From Silvanigrellales bacterium (GTDB lineage Bacteria > Bdellovibrionota_B > Oligoflexia > Silvanigrellales > Silvanigrellaceae), in the NCBI GenBank assembly GCA_020247005.1, contig JADCJN010000204.1, positions 1 to 42,166 on the forward strand: a stretch of DNA of 42,166 bases, read 5' to 3'. Position numbers and translations under genes: made by a program. The notes below the pieces were generated by a model, which made no database searches, was not told the DNA's origin, and was given only the letters and a program-made list of their open reading frames with translations. Shown here piece after piece: positions 7,653 to 15,632 of the stretch. Positions within the stretch are counted from its first letter, which is position 1, and every line of letters starts with the position of its first letter.

Positions 7653-9157
7653 GCGTCCTCACCCCGGGAGTTGGGGCGTGTGGCGTCGTCGGAACGGGTG
7701 GCTCTGATCAACAGAAAAAGGCACACCAGGAGGTTTGGAAACAAGGATTGCAAGGCACCCGACACTTGTAACACGACAGAGAAAAAAACGACCATCATGA
7801 CTGCAAAACAGGTTTCCGGGCGTGCCACCCCAAGCCGAAACGACTGATGCCTTGCCGCCTGCAGCCCTTTGAACACAAGGAAAATGACAACCCCCAAAAG
7901 TGCCAACCCCAGCAAGCCAAACGTCACCAAGAAGTCGAGTTCTATGTTGTGTGGGTAGCCATGAGGGTAATTTGCTTTCACACTTTGAAAGTGGGTGAAC
8001 CCAATGCCTGTCCAAGGGTGATTCAGAATTTCTCGCCAAGCAGTGACGTAGCCGTCCACCCGCGTTGAAATGGTGCCCAGAGGCATTTCACCTGTCTGCA
8101 TGCCCACCGTCTCCAGCGAGGCCTCACCTGCAACTAACAGCGAGAAGAAGGTTTTCAGGGTTTGCAGCTTTGACAAAGTACTTGCAAACGAGCCTGTGGC
8201 TCCAAGCCACAGCAGCGCTACCACAACGGCTGCAATGCCGCCCACGAAAGAGCCCCGCGCCAAGGCGCTTTGGCGCCAGCCCCCCTGAGGCCGAAAAAAA
8301 AGCGGAAGGCAAACGACTGAAGCCACGAGACCAAACAATGCACCCCTTTGGGTGAGCCAAAGAATAAGCACGACGTCCGCCAACAAAAAGAAACCAAGCA
8401 AAACACGGTCGGCACTGCTCGCAGCGAAGCCTTTGTTCAGCGCTTTTGCAGAACCCGCAAAAGTGCCCAAAAGAAATGAGACACACAAAGCGAAATGAGT
8501 GAACGTCACCACCGAAAGCCCAATGACGTTGTCGACCTCGCCTGGCGAAAAAGGGAGCGACAAAGCCTCGAAAAAACTGAGGCCAAGGCGAACGAGGAAG
8601 TACAGCAAGAACGCAGTCAACATTGAAAAGGAGGTCTTCATGAGAAATGCAAACTGCTCCGGCGTGCGGAGCGCCGCCACAATCACAAGGCCGGGGCCAA
8701 TGATCATGGCCATTCGCGCCAAAGCCCGGGTAAAAAAAGTGGTGTCGGGCGCGGAGTAGCCCGTCAAAGCGCAAAGCGCTGTTAGCACACCAGCAAACAC
8801 CACAAGCACCCACTCAAGGCGACCTTCGGGCCACGCCCTTGGCCTCGAAAACAAGGCGCTCGCCGCCCCCATCACAAAAATGAGATACGCCACGAGCCCA
8901 ACTGCAAACGGCTTCGAAATCCAACGCCCCAGTGTCAAACTGAGGGGGTAAAACCCCACGAAATGGAGCGCAAGAGACACCGCACCTTGGTGGAAAAACG
9001 CCAGCGCAGCAAAAAGCGTTGCCACGCCCAAAGCAATGGCGGGTATGGCTGCACTTGGCAAAAAGCTCGCCAAAAGCAAGAGCGCGGTGAGCAGCCCTGT
9101 TTCATAAGAGAGTGCAATCCTCCAAAGGGAAGTTGCTGATGCGACAGTTTCGCGCAT
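7649..9157 (-). CDS. O-antigen ligase/polymerase family membrane protein (Wzy_C)
   Basis: A 502-aa polytopic membrane protein with about 11-12 hydrophobic segments. The Wzy_C/O-antigen ligase signature lies in a large late periplasmic loop (residues ~390-430): WREILNHPWTGIGF, then PHGYPHNIELDFLVTFG, which carries the conserved His/Asn. Such proteins either polymerise undecaprenyl-linked repeat units (Wzy) or transfer glycans to an acceptor such as lipid A core or protein (WaaL/PglL). Sequence alone does not separate these roles. It lies 6 bp downstream of the PglC-like gene and overlaps the dehydratase start by four bases, so it belongs to the initiating-sugar operon. A second Wzy-like protein is encoded at 22705-24168, so one may be the polymerase and the other the ligase. 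Confidence 0.8.
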   Translation of the reverse strand: MRETVASATSLWRIALSYETGLLTALLLLASFLPSAAIPAIALGVATLFAALAFFHQGAVSLALHFVGFYPLSLTLGRWISKPFAVGLVAYLIFVMGAASALFSRPRAWPEGRLEWVLVVFAGVLTALCALTGYSAPDTTFFTRALARMAMIIGPGLVIVAALRTPEQFAFLMKTSFSMLTAFLLYFLVRLGLSFFEALSLPFSPGEVDNVIGLSVVTFTHFALCVSFLLGTFAGSAKALNKGFAASSADRVLLGFFLLADVVLILWLTQRGALFGLVASVVCLPLFFRPQGGWRQSALARGSFVGGIAAVVVALLWLGATGSFASTLSKLQTLKTFFSLLVAGEASLETVGMQTGEMPLGTISTRVDGYVTAWREILNHPWTGIGFTHFQSVKANYPHGYPHNIELDFLVTFGLLGLALLGVVIFLVFKGLQAARHQSFRLGVARPETCFAVMMVVFFSVVLQVSGALQSLFPNLLVCLFLLIRATRSDDATRPNSRGEDA

Positions 9158-9163
9158 GTTCTC

Positions 9164-9763
9164 TTAGGATCCTTTCAATACCGCAGCGAACGTTTTGAAA
9201 AGGATGCCCATGTCGCCCGCAAACGAGTACGTTCGGGCGTAAGCGCAGCCCATACGCAGCTTTTCAGGCAAGAGCACTTCCACGTAGGTGCGCTCCGGGT
9301 CTTCGCTTTGAGCCAAAATTTCGCTCTCGTTTCTGAACTTAATGGAGGCTGGGTCCGAAATGCCGGGCCTTACGCTTAAAATGCAATCCCGCTCCGCAGC
9401 CGGGTACAGGGCCACATACTTGGGCACTTCAGGTCGAGGGCCAATGAGGCTCATGTCACCTCGCACCACATTTAAAAGCTGAGGCAGTTCGTCGAGCTTC
9501 CACTTTCGCAGGGGTTCACCCAGGCGGGTGACACGGGGATCTCGTCCAATGGTAATTTGAGGGCCCTTCGCAGGGGCATCCATTCGCATGGAGCGGAATT
9601 TCAAGAGTTCGAATTCACGCCCGTAACGGCCAACCCTCTTCTGACGAAAAAACACGGGGCCCGGCGAATCAATGCGCACCAGAGCAGCCAAACACACAAA
9701 TAAAGGCAAGAGCACTAAGAGACCCGCTCCTGCAGAAAGCACATCAAACGCCCTTTTGAGCAT
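9164..9763 (-). CDS. PglC-type monotopic phosphoglycosyl transferase (initiating sugar transferase)
   Basis: A 199-aa small bacterial sugar transferase. It moves a phospho-sugar from a UDP-sugar to undecaprenyl phosphate and starts repeat-unit assembly on the inner membrane. An N-terminal re-entrant hydrophobic helix (~8-30) is followed by PGPVFFRQKRVG, KFRSM (55-59), the catalytic Asp91-Glu92 in KLDELPQ, and SLIGPRPE. The size fits the minimal PglC class (about 200 aa) rather than the long WcaJ/WbaP class. With the dehydratase and aminotransferase in the same operon, the natural donor is probably UDP-4-amino-4,6-dideoxy-GlcNAc or an acetylated form. No PglD-like N-acetyltransferase was found in the window. 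It is 3 bp downstream of the aminotransferase gene. Confidence 0.88.
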   Translation of the reverse strand: MLKRAFDVLSAGAGLLVLLPLFVCLAALVRIDSPGPVFFRQKRVGRYGREFELLKFRSMRMDAPAKGPQITIGRDPRVTRLGEPLRKWKLDELPQLLNVVRGDMSLIGPRPEVPKYVALYPAAERDCILSVRPGISDPASIKFRNESEILAQSEDPERTYVEVLLPEKLRMGCAYARTYSFAGDMGILFKTFAAVLKGS

Positions 9764-9766
9764 GTG

Positions 9767-10927
9767 TTAGTGCCCAAGCCTATGAAGAACCTTGGTCAAG
9801 GCTTCCACCACCCTCTGTTGGTCTGTGGTCGTCATTTTCGTATACAGCGGCAAAGAAACGGCCCTTTCGAAATTGGCCATGGCATTAGGGAAATCCGAAG
9901 GTTTGTGGCCGTAGCGCTCACGCCAGTAAGGCTGGGTGTGGCAAGGAATGAAATGCACACTGCAACCCACGCCTTCTTCCGCCATGGCTTCAATCACCTT
10001 GCCGCGGTCGTGCCGACTGTCGGTGAGTCGCACCACATACAGATGGTGGGCATGCAAATCGCCTGCCGGCGCGCGCGGTGGCAACTCCAAGGGAAGGTGT
10101 GCAAGAGCTTCATCATAGGCTTCCACCATGCGCTGTCGTTTGTCCCGCAGGGCATGCGCTTTCCGAAGCTGATGGATGCCAATGCTCGAGGCCACGTCGG
10201 TCATGTTGTATTTAAATCCTGGCGCCACCACTTCGTAGTACCAGGCAGGAGCCTTCGAGGTGTACCGGTCGAAGGCATCGCGGTTGATGCCATGCAGGCG
10301 CATTACTTTACAGCGCTTTGCGAGTTCCGGATTCCGCGTCACAATCATGCCACCTTCGCCTGTGGGCACTGTTTTTGTGGCGTAAAAACTAAAGATAGTG
10401 AAGTCGGAGTCGAGCGAGCCGATGGGCTTGGACTTGTAGGTTGTCGGCAGCGTATGCGCCGCGTCTTCCACCACCTTCAGACCGTGTTTGCGTGCCAGTG
10501 CGAGTATGGGGTCCATATCACACGCCAAACCCGCAAAATGCACAGGCATCAACACCTTCGTGCGAGGCGAAAGTGCCTTTTCAAAATCAGCCGCTGTCAC
10601 GTTGAACGTGCGCCTGTCGACATCTACGAACTTTACATCGGCCCCCAAATACCGCACCACCTCCCCAGAGGCTGTGAACGTGTACGTGGGCACCAACACT
10701 TCGTCTCCTGGGCCAACCCCAAGCGCTTCGAGGGCCAAGTGAAGTCCCGCCGTGGCGGAGTTTACAGCCAATGCTTCTGCAGAGGGGTCCACAAAGGCTT
10801 TAAAATCTGCCTCAAATTGACGCGTTTTAGGCCCTGTGGTGAGCCAACCTGAGCGCAAGGCGCTCACAACTTCATCAATTTCTTCATCACCAATGTCGGG
10901 AAGTGCAAACGGCAGGAACGTGGACAT
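9767..10927 (-). CDS. DegT/DnrJ/EryC1/StrS-family PLP sugar aminotransferase
   Basis: A 386-aa fold-type I aminotransferase that converts nucleotide-linked keto sugars into amino sugars using PLP and glutamate. Visible features are the PLP phosphate-binding NSATAGLH (~56-63), [10 protein letters not shown] (~80-89), EDAAH (154-158) and the Schiff-base lysine K185 in [13 protein letters not shown]. The start is set at 10927 (MSTFLPF), where AAGGAAG stands about six bases upstream; the frame is open nine codons further. It heads a four-gene minus operon with the PglC-like transferase, the Wzy-like protein and the 4,6-dehydratase. The predicted reaction is 4-amination of UDP-4-keto-6-deoxy-GlcNAc, like PglE. 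Other DegT substrates (3-amino sugars) cannot be excluded. Confidence 0.9.
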   Translation of the reverse strand: MSTFLPFALPDIGDEEIDEVVSALRSGWLTTGPKTRQFEADFKAFVDPSAEALAVNSATAGLHLALEALGVGPGDEVLVPTYTFTASGEVVRYLGADVKFVDVDRRTFNVTAADFEKALSPRTKVLMPVHFAGLACDMDPILALARKHGLKVVEDAAHTLPTTYKSKPIGSLDSDFTIFSFYATKTVPTGEGGMIVTRNPELAKRCKVMRLHGINRDAFDRYTSKAPAWYYEVVAPGFKYNMTDVASSIGIHQLRKAHALRDKRQRMVEAYDEALAHLPLELPPRAPAGDLHAHHLYVVRLTDSRHDRGKVIEAMAEEGVGCSVHFIPCHTQPYWRERYGHKPSDFPNAMANFERAVSLPLYTKMTTTDQQRVVEALTKVLHRLGH

Positions 10928-11307
10928 GGGGCTTCCTTCGCGGTCTCGCAACACCAGCTCCGAGGTTATCGCAGAGGAATGGCGGAGTAAAACGATGACG
11001 ATATTTCTAGTGCTTCAAGCCATTTCGGCTGGGCGGGGCAACTGGGTGGCACTCCAGTGGCTATACTGAAAGTCTTGCTCAACCTAGCGTCGAGCCGCAG
11101 AATAGCAGACTGGAAAGTCTAGAAGCCGTCACTGGGCCTCAGCTTTTGCAACCATAAGGACATGCGATAATTGAGTTATGAAGCTGTGACCGTCCTTGGC
11201 CCGGGGAGGCGACGTGCCCTTTCCCCAGAAGCATTAAAATTAAAAGCGACTTAAACTCCACAGTCCAAAATTGGAGCACAATTCAGAAGTTTCGCGAGGC
11301 TTTACCT
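10928..11307. other. 380-bp divergent intergenic region without a gene
   Basis: The region lies between the divergent aminotransferase (-) and GT2 (+) genes. All six frames are broken by stops and I recognise no gene remnant. It should hold two promoters. It is also the left edge of the block I think was exchanged. The part at 11215-11280 is clearly more A/T-rich than its surroundings. Confidence 0.5.
11146..11173 (+). promoter_or_regulatory. Candidate promoter for the GT2-wzx unit
   Basis: TTGCAA at 11146-11151 is followed after 16 bp by TAATTG at 11168-11173. The overlapping TGCGATAAT (11163-11171) would also serve as an extended -10. The leader to the ATG at 11308 would be about 130 bases. 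This is a pattern match only. Confidence 0.25.
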
Positions 11308-12066
11308 ATGACCAAGATTCTTTGCGGTATCGTGGTGCACAACACACCGCTTCGCACGCTCGAAGTAACACTCCGTTCTCTCGGTAACTCCCTCCAACTC
11401 GTCAAAATTGTCATCCACTGCAATTCAGATGACGTCGCTTACAATGACTCACTGAGAACACTGGCGTCGAAATACGGTGCAACCATTGACGCCATGAGGC
11501 CAAACCTTGGTTTCGGCGCGGGCCATAATGCCATCTGCAGTGGGCATGGGGCGGAGGCGGATTGGTACGTTTGCTGCAACCCAGATATTGAGGTTTACTC
11601 GGAGACCATCGAACGGCTCGTGACGTTCTGCGGCTCTAAGGATGATGCTATTTTGGTCGCGCCGCGCGTGCTGGACACGCAAGCCAGGACAGTTCCCCTT
11701 TGCCGTCGCCACGTCACATTGGCGCGCTTGGTAGGCCGTCAAATCTGGAGAGTCGCCCCTTGGCTTTACCTTCCACAGGAAGTCAAATACGATTACTCAA
11801 AGCCCGGCATCGTTGAGTTCGTCTCTGGATGTTTTTTCCTTGTTTCTATGGCAAATTTCCGCCGCCTGGGAGGCTTCTCGGAGGACTATTTTCTCTATTT
11901 TGAAGATGCTGACCTATCGCGCCGCGCATCGGCACTTGGGAATAACTATTATGTCGCTGACGCAACGGTTGTGCATCTTTGGGCCAAGGCCTGGACGCAC
12001 TCGAAGCGGATGGCCCAAATCCACATCACCTCCATGCTCACCTACTTCCGCAAGTTTGGTTACTGA
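11308..12066 (+). CDS. GT2 glycosyltransferase, rhamnosyltransferase-like
   Basis: A 252-aa GT-A fold enzyme of family GT2. The N-terminal IVVHNTPLRTLEVTLRSL fits the nucleotide-binding strand. NLGFGAGHN (~66-74), NPDIEV (91-96, the metal-binding D) and GGFSEDYFLYFEDADLSRR (188-206) are typical of WbbL-like rhamnosyltransferases of O-antigen loci. It adds a sugar to the growing lipid-linked unit at the cytoplasmic face; L-rhamnose is only a family-level suggestion, because no rml genes lie in the window. GAGG stands about nine bases before the ATG. The TGA overlaps the flippase ATG (TGATG), so the two genes are translationally coupled. Confidence 0.82.
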   Translation: MTKILCGIVVHNTPLRTLEVTLRSLGNSLQLVKIVIHCNSDDVAYNDSLRTLASKYGATIDAMRPNLGFGAGHNAICSGHGAEADWYVCCNPDIEVYSETIERLVTFCGSKDDAILVAPRVLDTQARTVPLCRRHVTLARLVGRQIWRVAPWLYLPQEVKYDYSKPGIVEFVSGCFFLVSMANFRRLGGFSEDYFLYFEDADLSRRASALGNNYYVADATVVHLWAKAWTHSKRMAQIHITSMLTYFRKFGY

Positions 12067-13394
12067 TGCGAAAGCATGTGTTTGCAATGAGACTCCTAGC
12101 GTATGGTCGAAAGAGGGGGCTCCTTATGGGAGTTGGCTTTCTCACGCCGGCCATCGGACTCGTCAACCACCTCGTCTTCGTCAGGATTTTCGGTGCTGGG
12201 AACGAGCTTGACTCCTATCTCATCGCTACTGGAATCATAATCTCGTTCGAGGCCATTTCGATATTACCCCTCCAACAGATGCTCCAAGAGTACCTAAGGC
12301 ACGACGACGTGGATCAGATTGGAAGGCTGGAAACCTTCCAATCTGCCTTCTTTATGGCTGTCATTTCAGGGATGCTCACCTACATCCTAATCCGGATGGC
12401 CCCCGCAGTTGTGGAAAGCATCTATATAAACGATTCAATTCCACAGAGTCGCCACGAGAGCATCATTGAACTTGGGCTAACGATGGCGCTCTCGATCATC
12501 ACAACTCCCGCTCTGTTCGTGCTTGATAAACTCCTCGCAGCGCAAGGTAAGTACTTTTTTTGTTACGTTACAAGCGCGGTGGCAGCCGCCTTAACTGGGG
12601 GATGGGTCCTGTATGGCTATCTTTCTGGCAACCCTTCTGGCCTTGAAGCGTACGCCTACATCCGCCCCATAAGTAACTTCATCCAATTGCTTGCCTTGCT
12701 CTCGGTCACGGCGCGCGGGGGACAATTCACGAGTTGGCGCCCTTCATTGCGCTCTGCCCGAAAGCTCGCGATGATAAGCATCCCCTTCAAGGCCGCATCG
12801 ACTCTCTCAGGACTGGCCGTGACGAGTATTGTGAGCCGCTCAGCCTCAACCTGGACTTCGGGAGCAGCAACCCATTATTATATGGCGGAGAAGATCGGGC
12901 TGGCAGCTTATAGCGTAATTATTGGCCCCCTCGGGAAGATCTTCCAAACTGAACTCGCACGCTCGCTTCATAATGGTGATACCCTCCGAATCGTGCATCT
13001 GCGGCGCCGCCAAATTCTCGAGAGCGGCGCATTTCTGCTCTTGTGCGTTGCTGGAATCGTAAGCGGTATGTTCTTGCTCGACACACTCGGTTTCAAGATC
13101 TTCTCTGGCCTCGATCTCTGGCTGCTAGCGACCATGCTCGCCCTAAACTTCATCTATTATTTATGCATAGTAGTGAACGCAACATACAATCTCGTATTAG
13201 TTTCTTTCCACGACCTGCAACGGTTCACCGCAGGATCGGTTTTCTCTGTGGTGGGTTTCGCCATGTTCGTCCTGGCATTTCGAGGCTGGGATGCTCGCGG
13301 ACTCCTTTCTGCGCGCATCGCGGCAGAGGTCCTTTCTGCAGTTATATTCTACTTTTTCGCACAGAGTTTGCTAAAGGAAAAGAAGCTCGGCTGA
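12066..13394 (+). CDS. Wzx/MurJ-type oligosaccharide flippase
   Basis: A 442-aa polytopic membrane protein of the MOP flippase superfamily, with about 12-14 hydrophobic segments across the full length. The N-terminal GFLTPAIGLVNHLVFVRIFG, then AGNELDSYLIA, matches the first-helix region of MurJ/Wzx proteins (…R.lG.g...Da...A). It is expected to flip an undecaprenyl-diphosphate-linked repeat unit to the periplasm. I start it at 12066, overlapping the GT2 stop; ATG 12087 is an alternative that loses seven residues. Its last 53 bp overlap the 3' end of the convergent GT4 gene. It is the only clear Wzx in the window, although the LPG-synthase-TM domain near 39-40 kb may also be a transporter. Confidence 0.8.
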   Translation: MRKHVFAMRLLAYGRKRGLLMGVGFLTPAIGLVNHLVFVRIFGAGNELDSYLIATGIIISFEAISILPLQQMLQEYLRHDDVDQIGRLETFQSAFFMAVISGMLTYILIRMAPAVVESIYINDSIPQSRHESIIELGLTMALSIITTPALFVLDKLLAAQGKYFFCYVTSAVAAALTGGWVLYGYLSGNPSGLEAYAYIRPISNFIQLLALLSVTARGGQFTSWRPSLRSARKLAMISIPFKAASTLSGLAVTSIVSRSASTWTSGAATHYYMAEKIGLAAYSVIIGPLGKIFQTELARSLHNGDTLRIVHLRRRQILESGAFLLLCVAGIVSGMFLLDTLGFKIFSGLDLWLLATMLALNFIYYLCIVVNATYNLVLVSFHDLQRFTAGSVFSVVGFAMFVLAFRGWDARGLLSARIAAEVLSAVIFYFFAQSLLKEKKLG

Positions 13395-14535
13395 GGAACA
13401 GATCAAGAAGGGGAAGTGCATCTCTCCAGAGGAACCGCGAGGCCGTTGAAACAGCTGCAGAGCGAAAGTGTGCACGCGCCATTTCATCAAGAGATTCGAA
13501 CTCCGCAATGGCGACGGCGAGCGAGCCCGGCACTGATGGATCGAAAAAGTAAGCGTTAACTCCATGCAGCACATATTGCGCTGTGCCGAGGTTGAAAGTG
13601 CAGAAGCAAACGCAGCCCGACCTCATCGCCTCGAGCACCGGTAGGCAGAAGCTTTCGTTACGCGTGGTGCTCACGACATAGTCCGACCCGCGTAAGAAAG
13701 TCGCAAGGACTTCGCGAGCAACGCCGACTCCCTCCACAACGATATTCTGAGGGTGAGAACCAGACTGCGGAGCTCGTGCTGACAGAAAGCAATGGATCAA
13801 CAACTTTGGCTCTAATGCCCTGAGACAGCTTGCCTGGCGAAGCAGGAGATCCCAACCTTTTGCATGCGTAACGTCACCAACGTAACAAAGCCGACGGACT
13901 CTCTGACTCGGCCCTGCCGAGGAAAAGATGTCATCGATACCATTCGGTATAACGGACGCGCCAGCGGCCAGTGCAACAGGATTGGCCAGGGCTGGGTTAA
14001 CATATGCAACGCTCAATTCCCCAAGGAATCGGCGGAACATGGGAATTACGAACCTGAACGAGAGCGGCCCAGTCCACACTTGCCTCGGGTTGTCGTGGAC
14101 GATAAGCATAGGCTTGGGAATCGCGCCCAAAAGGTGCAAAATGAACAGAACGAGGGCCAAGGGAGTGTATATTGTGACAGGGACGAAGTCGCCTCTTGGC
14201 GCATCAAAAGCCTGTCGGAAACCAACCCGCGCAAGCCTAATGAGTGGAAGAAGCAGCGGCAGGCAGAACGTAGCAACCACAAGCTTCTGCGGTACCGGCG
14301 TCTCAATTCGGACGATTGGTAGCGTCTTCGCCCAAAATGAAGGTCGTTCAGCCGTGGAAGAGTAAGCGACAACCACAGCCTTCCTTCCGGTTGATGCGAG
14401 GTGCCGGCAATAACGATCGACGACAAGCGTTCCTCCCGTGAGTTTCGTCGTTGGCAGGAAGAAAAAGACCGGCAGAGACACTGAGCGGGCTTCTCGGTTA
14501 GGCTCCCCCGTCTGACATTCCTCGGGCCGATTCAT
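13342..14535 (-). CDS. GT-B glycosyltransferase (GT4-like)
   Basis: A 397-aa GT-B fold protein. The N-terminal domain opens with PVFFFLPTTKLTGGT after a short basic leader, and the VIPNGIDDIF turn lies at about 220. The donor domain contains RLCYVGDVTHAKGWDLLL and a C-terminal NESFCLPVLEAMRSGC, the E-x7-E-like motif of GT4 enzymes. Part of the N-terminal half (~95-140) is unusually hydrophobic, suggesting membrane association. The start overlaps the stop of the upstream GT4 (ATGA), so it is the last gene of a four-gene minus operon. It overlaps the flippase 3' end by 53 bp. The donor sugar is unknown. Confidence 0.75.
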   Translation of the reverse strand: MNRPEECQTGEPNREARSVSLPVFFFLPTTKLTGGTLVVDRYCRHLASTGRKAVVVAYSSTAERPSFWAKTLPIVRIETPVPQKLVVATFCLPLLLPLIRLARVGFRQAFDAPRGDFVPVTIYTPLALVLFILHLLGAIPKPMLIVHDNPRQVWTGPLSFRFVIPMFRRFLGELSVAYVNPALANPVALAAGASVIPNGIDDIFSSAGPSQRVRRLCYVGDVTHAKGWDLLLRQASCLRALEPKLLIHCFLSARAPQSGSHPQNIVVEGVGVAREVLATFLRGSDYVVSTTRNESFCLPVLEAMRSGCVCFCTFNLGTAQYVLHGVNAYFFDPSVPGSLAVAIAEFESLDEMARAHFRSAAVSTASRFLWRDALPLLDLFLSRASFPLANSVRKSRI

Positions 14536-15632
14536 CGGCCGAGGCCCTCATAAGCTTGAAGCGTGAGCGAGGTCATTTTCTCCCAAGAATAAGCCGAGAG
14601 GCGCTCGCGGCCGATGGAGATGAGGTCACCGCGAAGAACGTCATCGGAAATGATTCGCTCCGCGAGGCGCGCGATTGAAGAAGGGCTCGACGGATCGCAG
14701 AGAAGGTCGGCCGGATACCCACTCACTTCTGGCAAAGATGCGCGGTTAGAAAGCACAAGCGGAGCGTCGACGCTCATGGCTTCAAGGACTGGATTCCCGA
14801 ATCCCTCATAGTATGAGGCGAAAAGAACGAGCCGCGCGCGACGGTAAAGCGCCGCGAGCTTAGCATCGGAAATGAAGCCTGTGAAGACAACGTTCGCAGC
14901 GAAAGCAGCTATTTCGTCTGCGAATGCACTCCTCAACGCCTGGCCTCGAGAGCCCACGATCACGAGCCTCAAATGCGGACGAACGGTGAGCAACTTCCGG
15001 AAGGCGCGCAGTGAGTTACGGAGGTTTTTGCGAGCATTTAAGGTACCTACCGTCAGAAGAAACTCGGTCTCTGTCAGGGCGAATTCGGTAAGTACAGAGT
15101 CGTCCGGCTCAATGAGGGCAAACTTCCGATACCCCGGCGATACAACCTCAGACTTCATCGCAGCTGCGCCAAAGAACTCAGCAAGGTCTGCTTGGCAACT
15201 ATGCGAAACGCAGAGGATGCGGTCGGCGCGTGCGAGGCTGCGCCCAACGCCCAGCTGGTAATAGGCGAGAGCGGCACTGGAATAAAATTCTGGATGGCGC
15301 AGGAAGGCGAAGTCATGGACGGTAACCACCCACGGCTGGTTCTTCTCGGCCCAGATAGGGAGCATGAACGAGGGAGAGTGGAACACTTCAATCTCTGGCT
15401 CAACGAGATCGATGACTTCCCTCCACTCAAACCAGGTCTTAGCAACAGGACCGGCTGACTTTCGGCCGAATCCTCGAGTTGCCGCGCCAAAGTACATATT
15501 TTCAAGCGATCCGTAGGTGTAAAGCCTCAATTCGACACCAGCCGCTAACAGACCTTCCGCGAGATGTCGGGTGACAACCTCAACGCCGCTCGCCGGGTTC
15601 TCTAAGACCATGGCGCAAAGTCCAACCTTCAC
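14532..15632 (-). CDS. GT4 glycosyltransferase
   Basis: A 366-aa GT4 (GT-B) enzyme. The N-terminal domain includes ASGVEVVTRHLAEGL and VTVHDFAFLRHPEF, then ILCVSHSCQADL. The donor domain has FLLTVGTLNARKNL, VIVGSRG, VVFTGFI and the catalytic E-x7-E region YYEGFGNPVLEAMSVDAPL. The layout resembles mannosyl/rhamnosyl transferases of O-antigen clusters. It starts with GTG at 15632, overlapping the stop of the gene upstream (GTGA), and its own TGA overlaps the next ATG. It acts at the inner face of the cytoplasmic membrane on the lipid-linked unit; the linkage cannot be assigned. Confidence 0.85.
   Translation of the reverse strand: MKVGLCAMVLENPASGVEVVTRHLAEGLLAAGVELRLYTYGSLENMYFGAATRGFGRKSAGPVAKTWFEWREVIDLVEPEIEVFHSPSFMLPIWAEKNQPWVVTVHDFAFLRHPEFYSSAALAYYQLGVGRSLARADRILCVSHSCQADLAEFFGAAAMKSEVVSPGYRKFALIEPDDSVLTEFALTETEFLLTVGTLNARKNLRNSLRAFRKLLTVRPHLRLVIVGSRGQALRSAFADEIAAFAANVVFTGFISDAKLAALYRRARLVLFASYYEGFGNPVLEAMSVDAPLVLSNRASLPEVSGYPADLLCDPSSPSSIARLAERIISDDVLRGDLISIGRERLSAYSWEKMTSLTLQAYEGLGR

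Noticed and set aside
9764-10852. A 362-codon plus-strand ORF opposite the aminotransferase gene
   Set aside because: It is antisense to a gene with clear PLP-enzyme motifs, its product has a Cys/His-rich composition without any domain, and it has no ribosome site.
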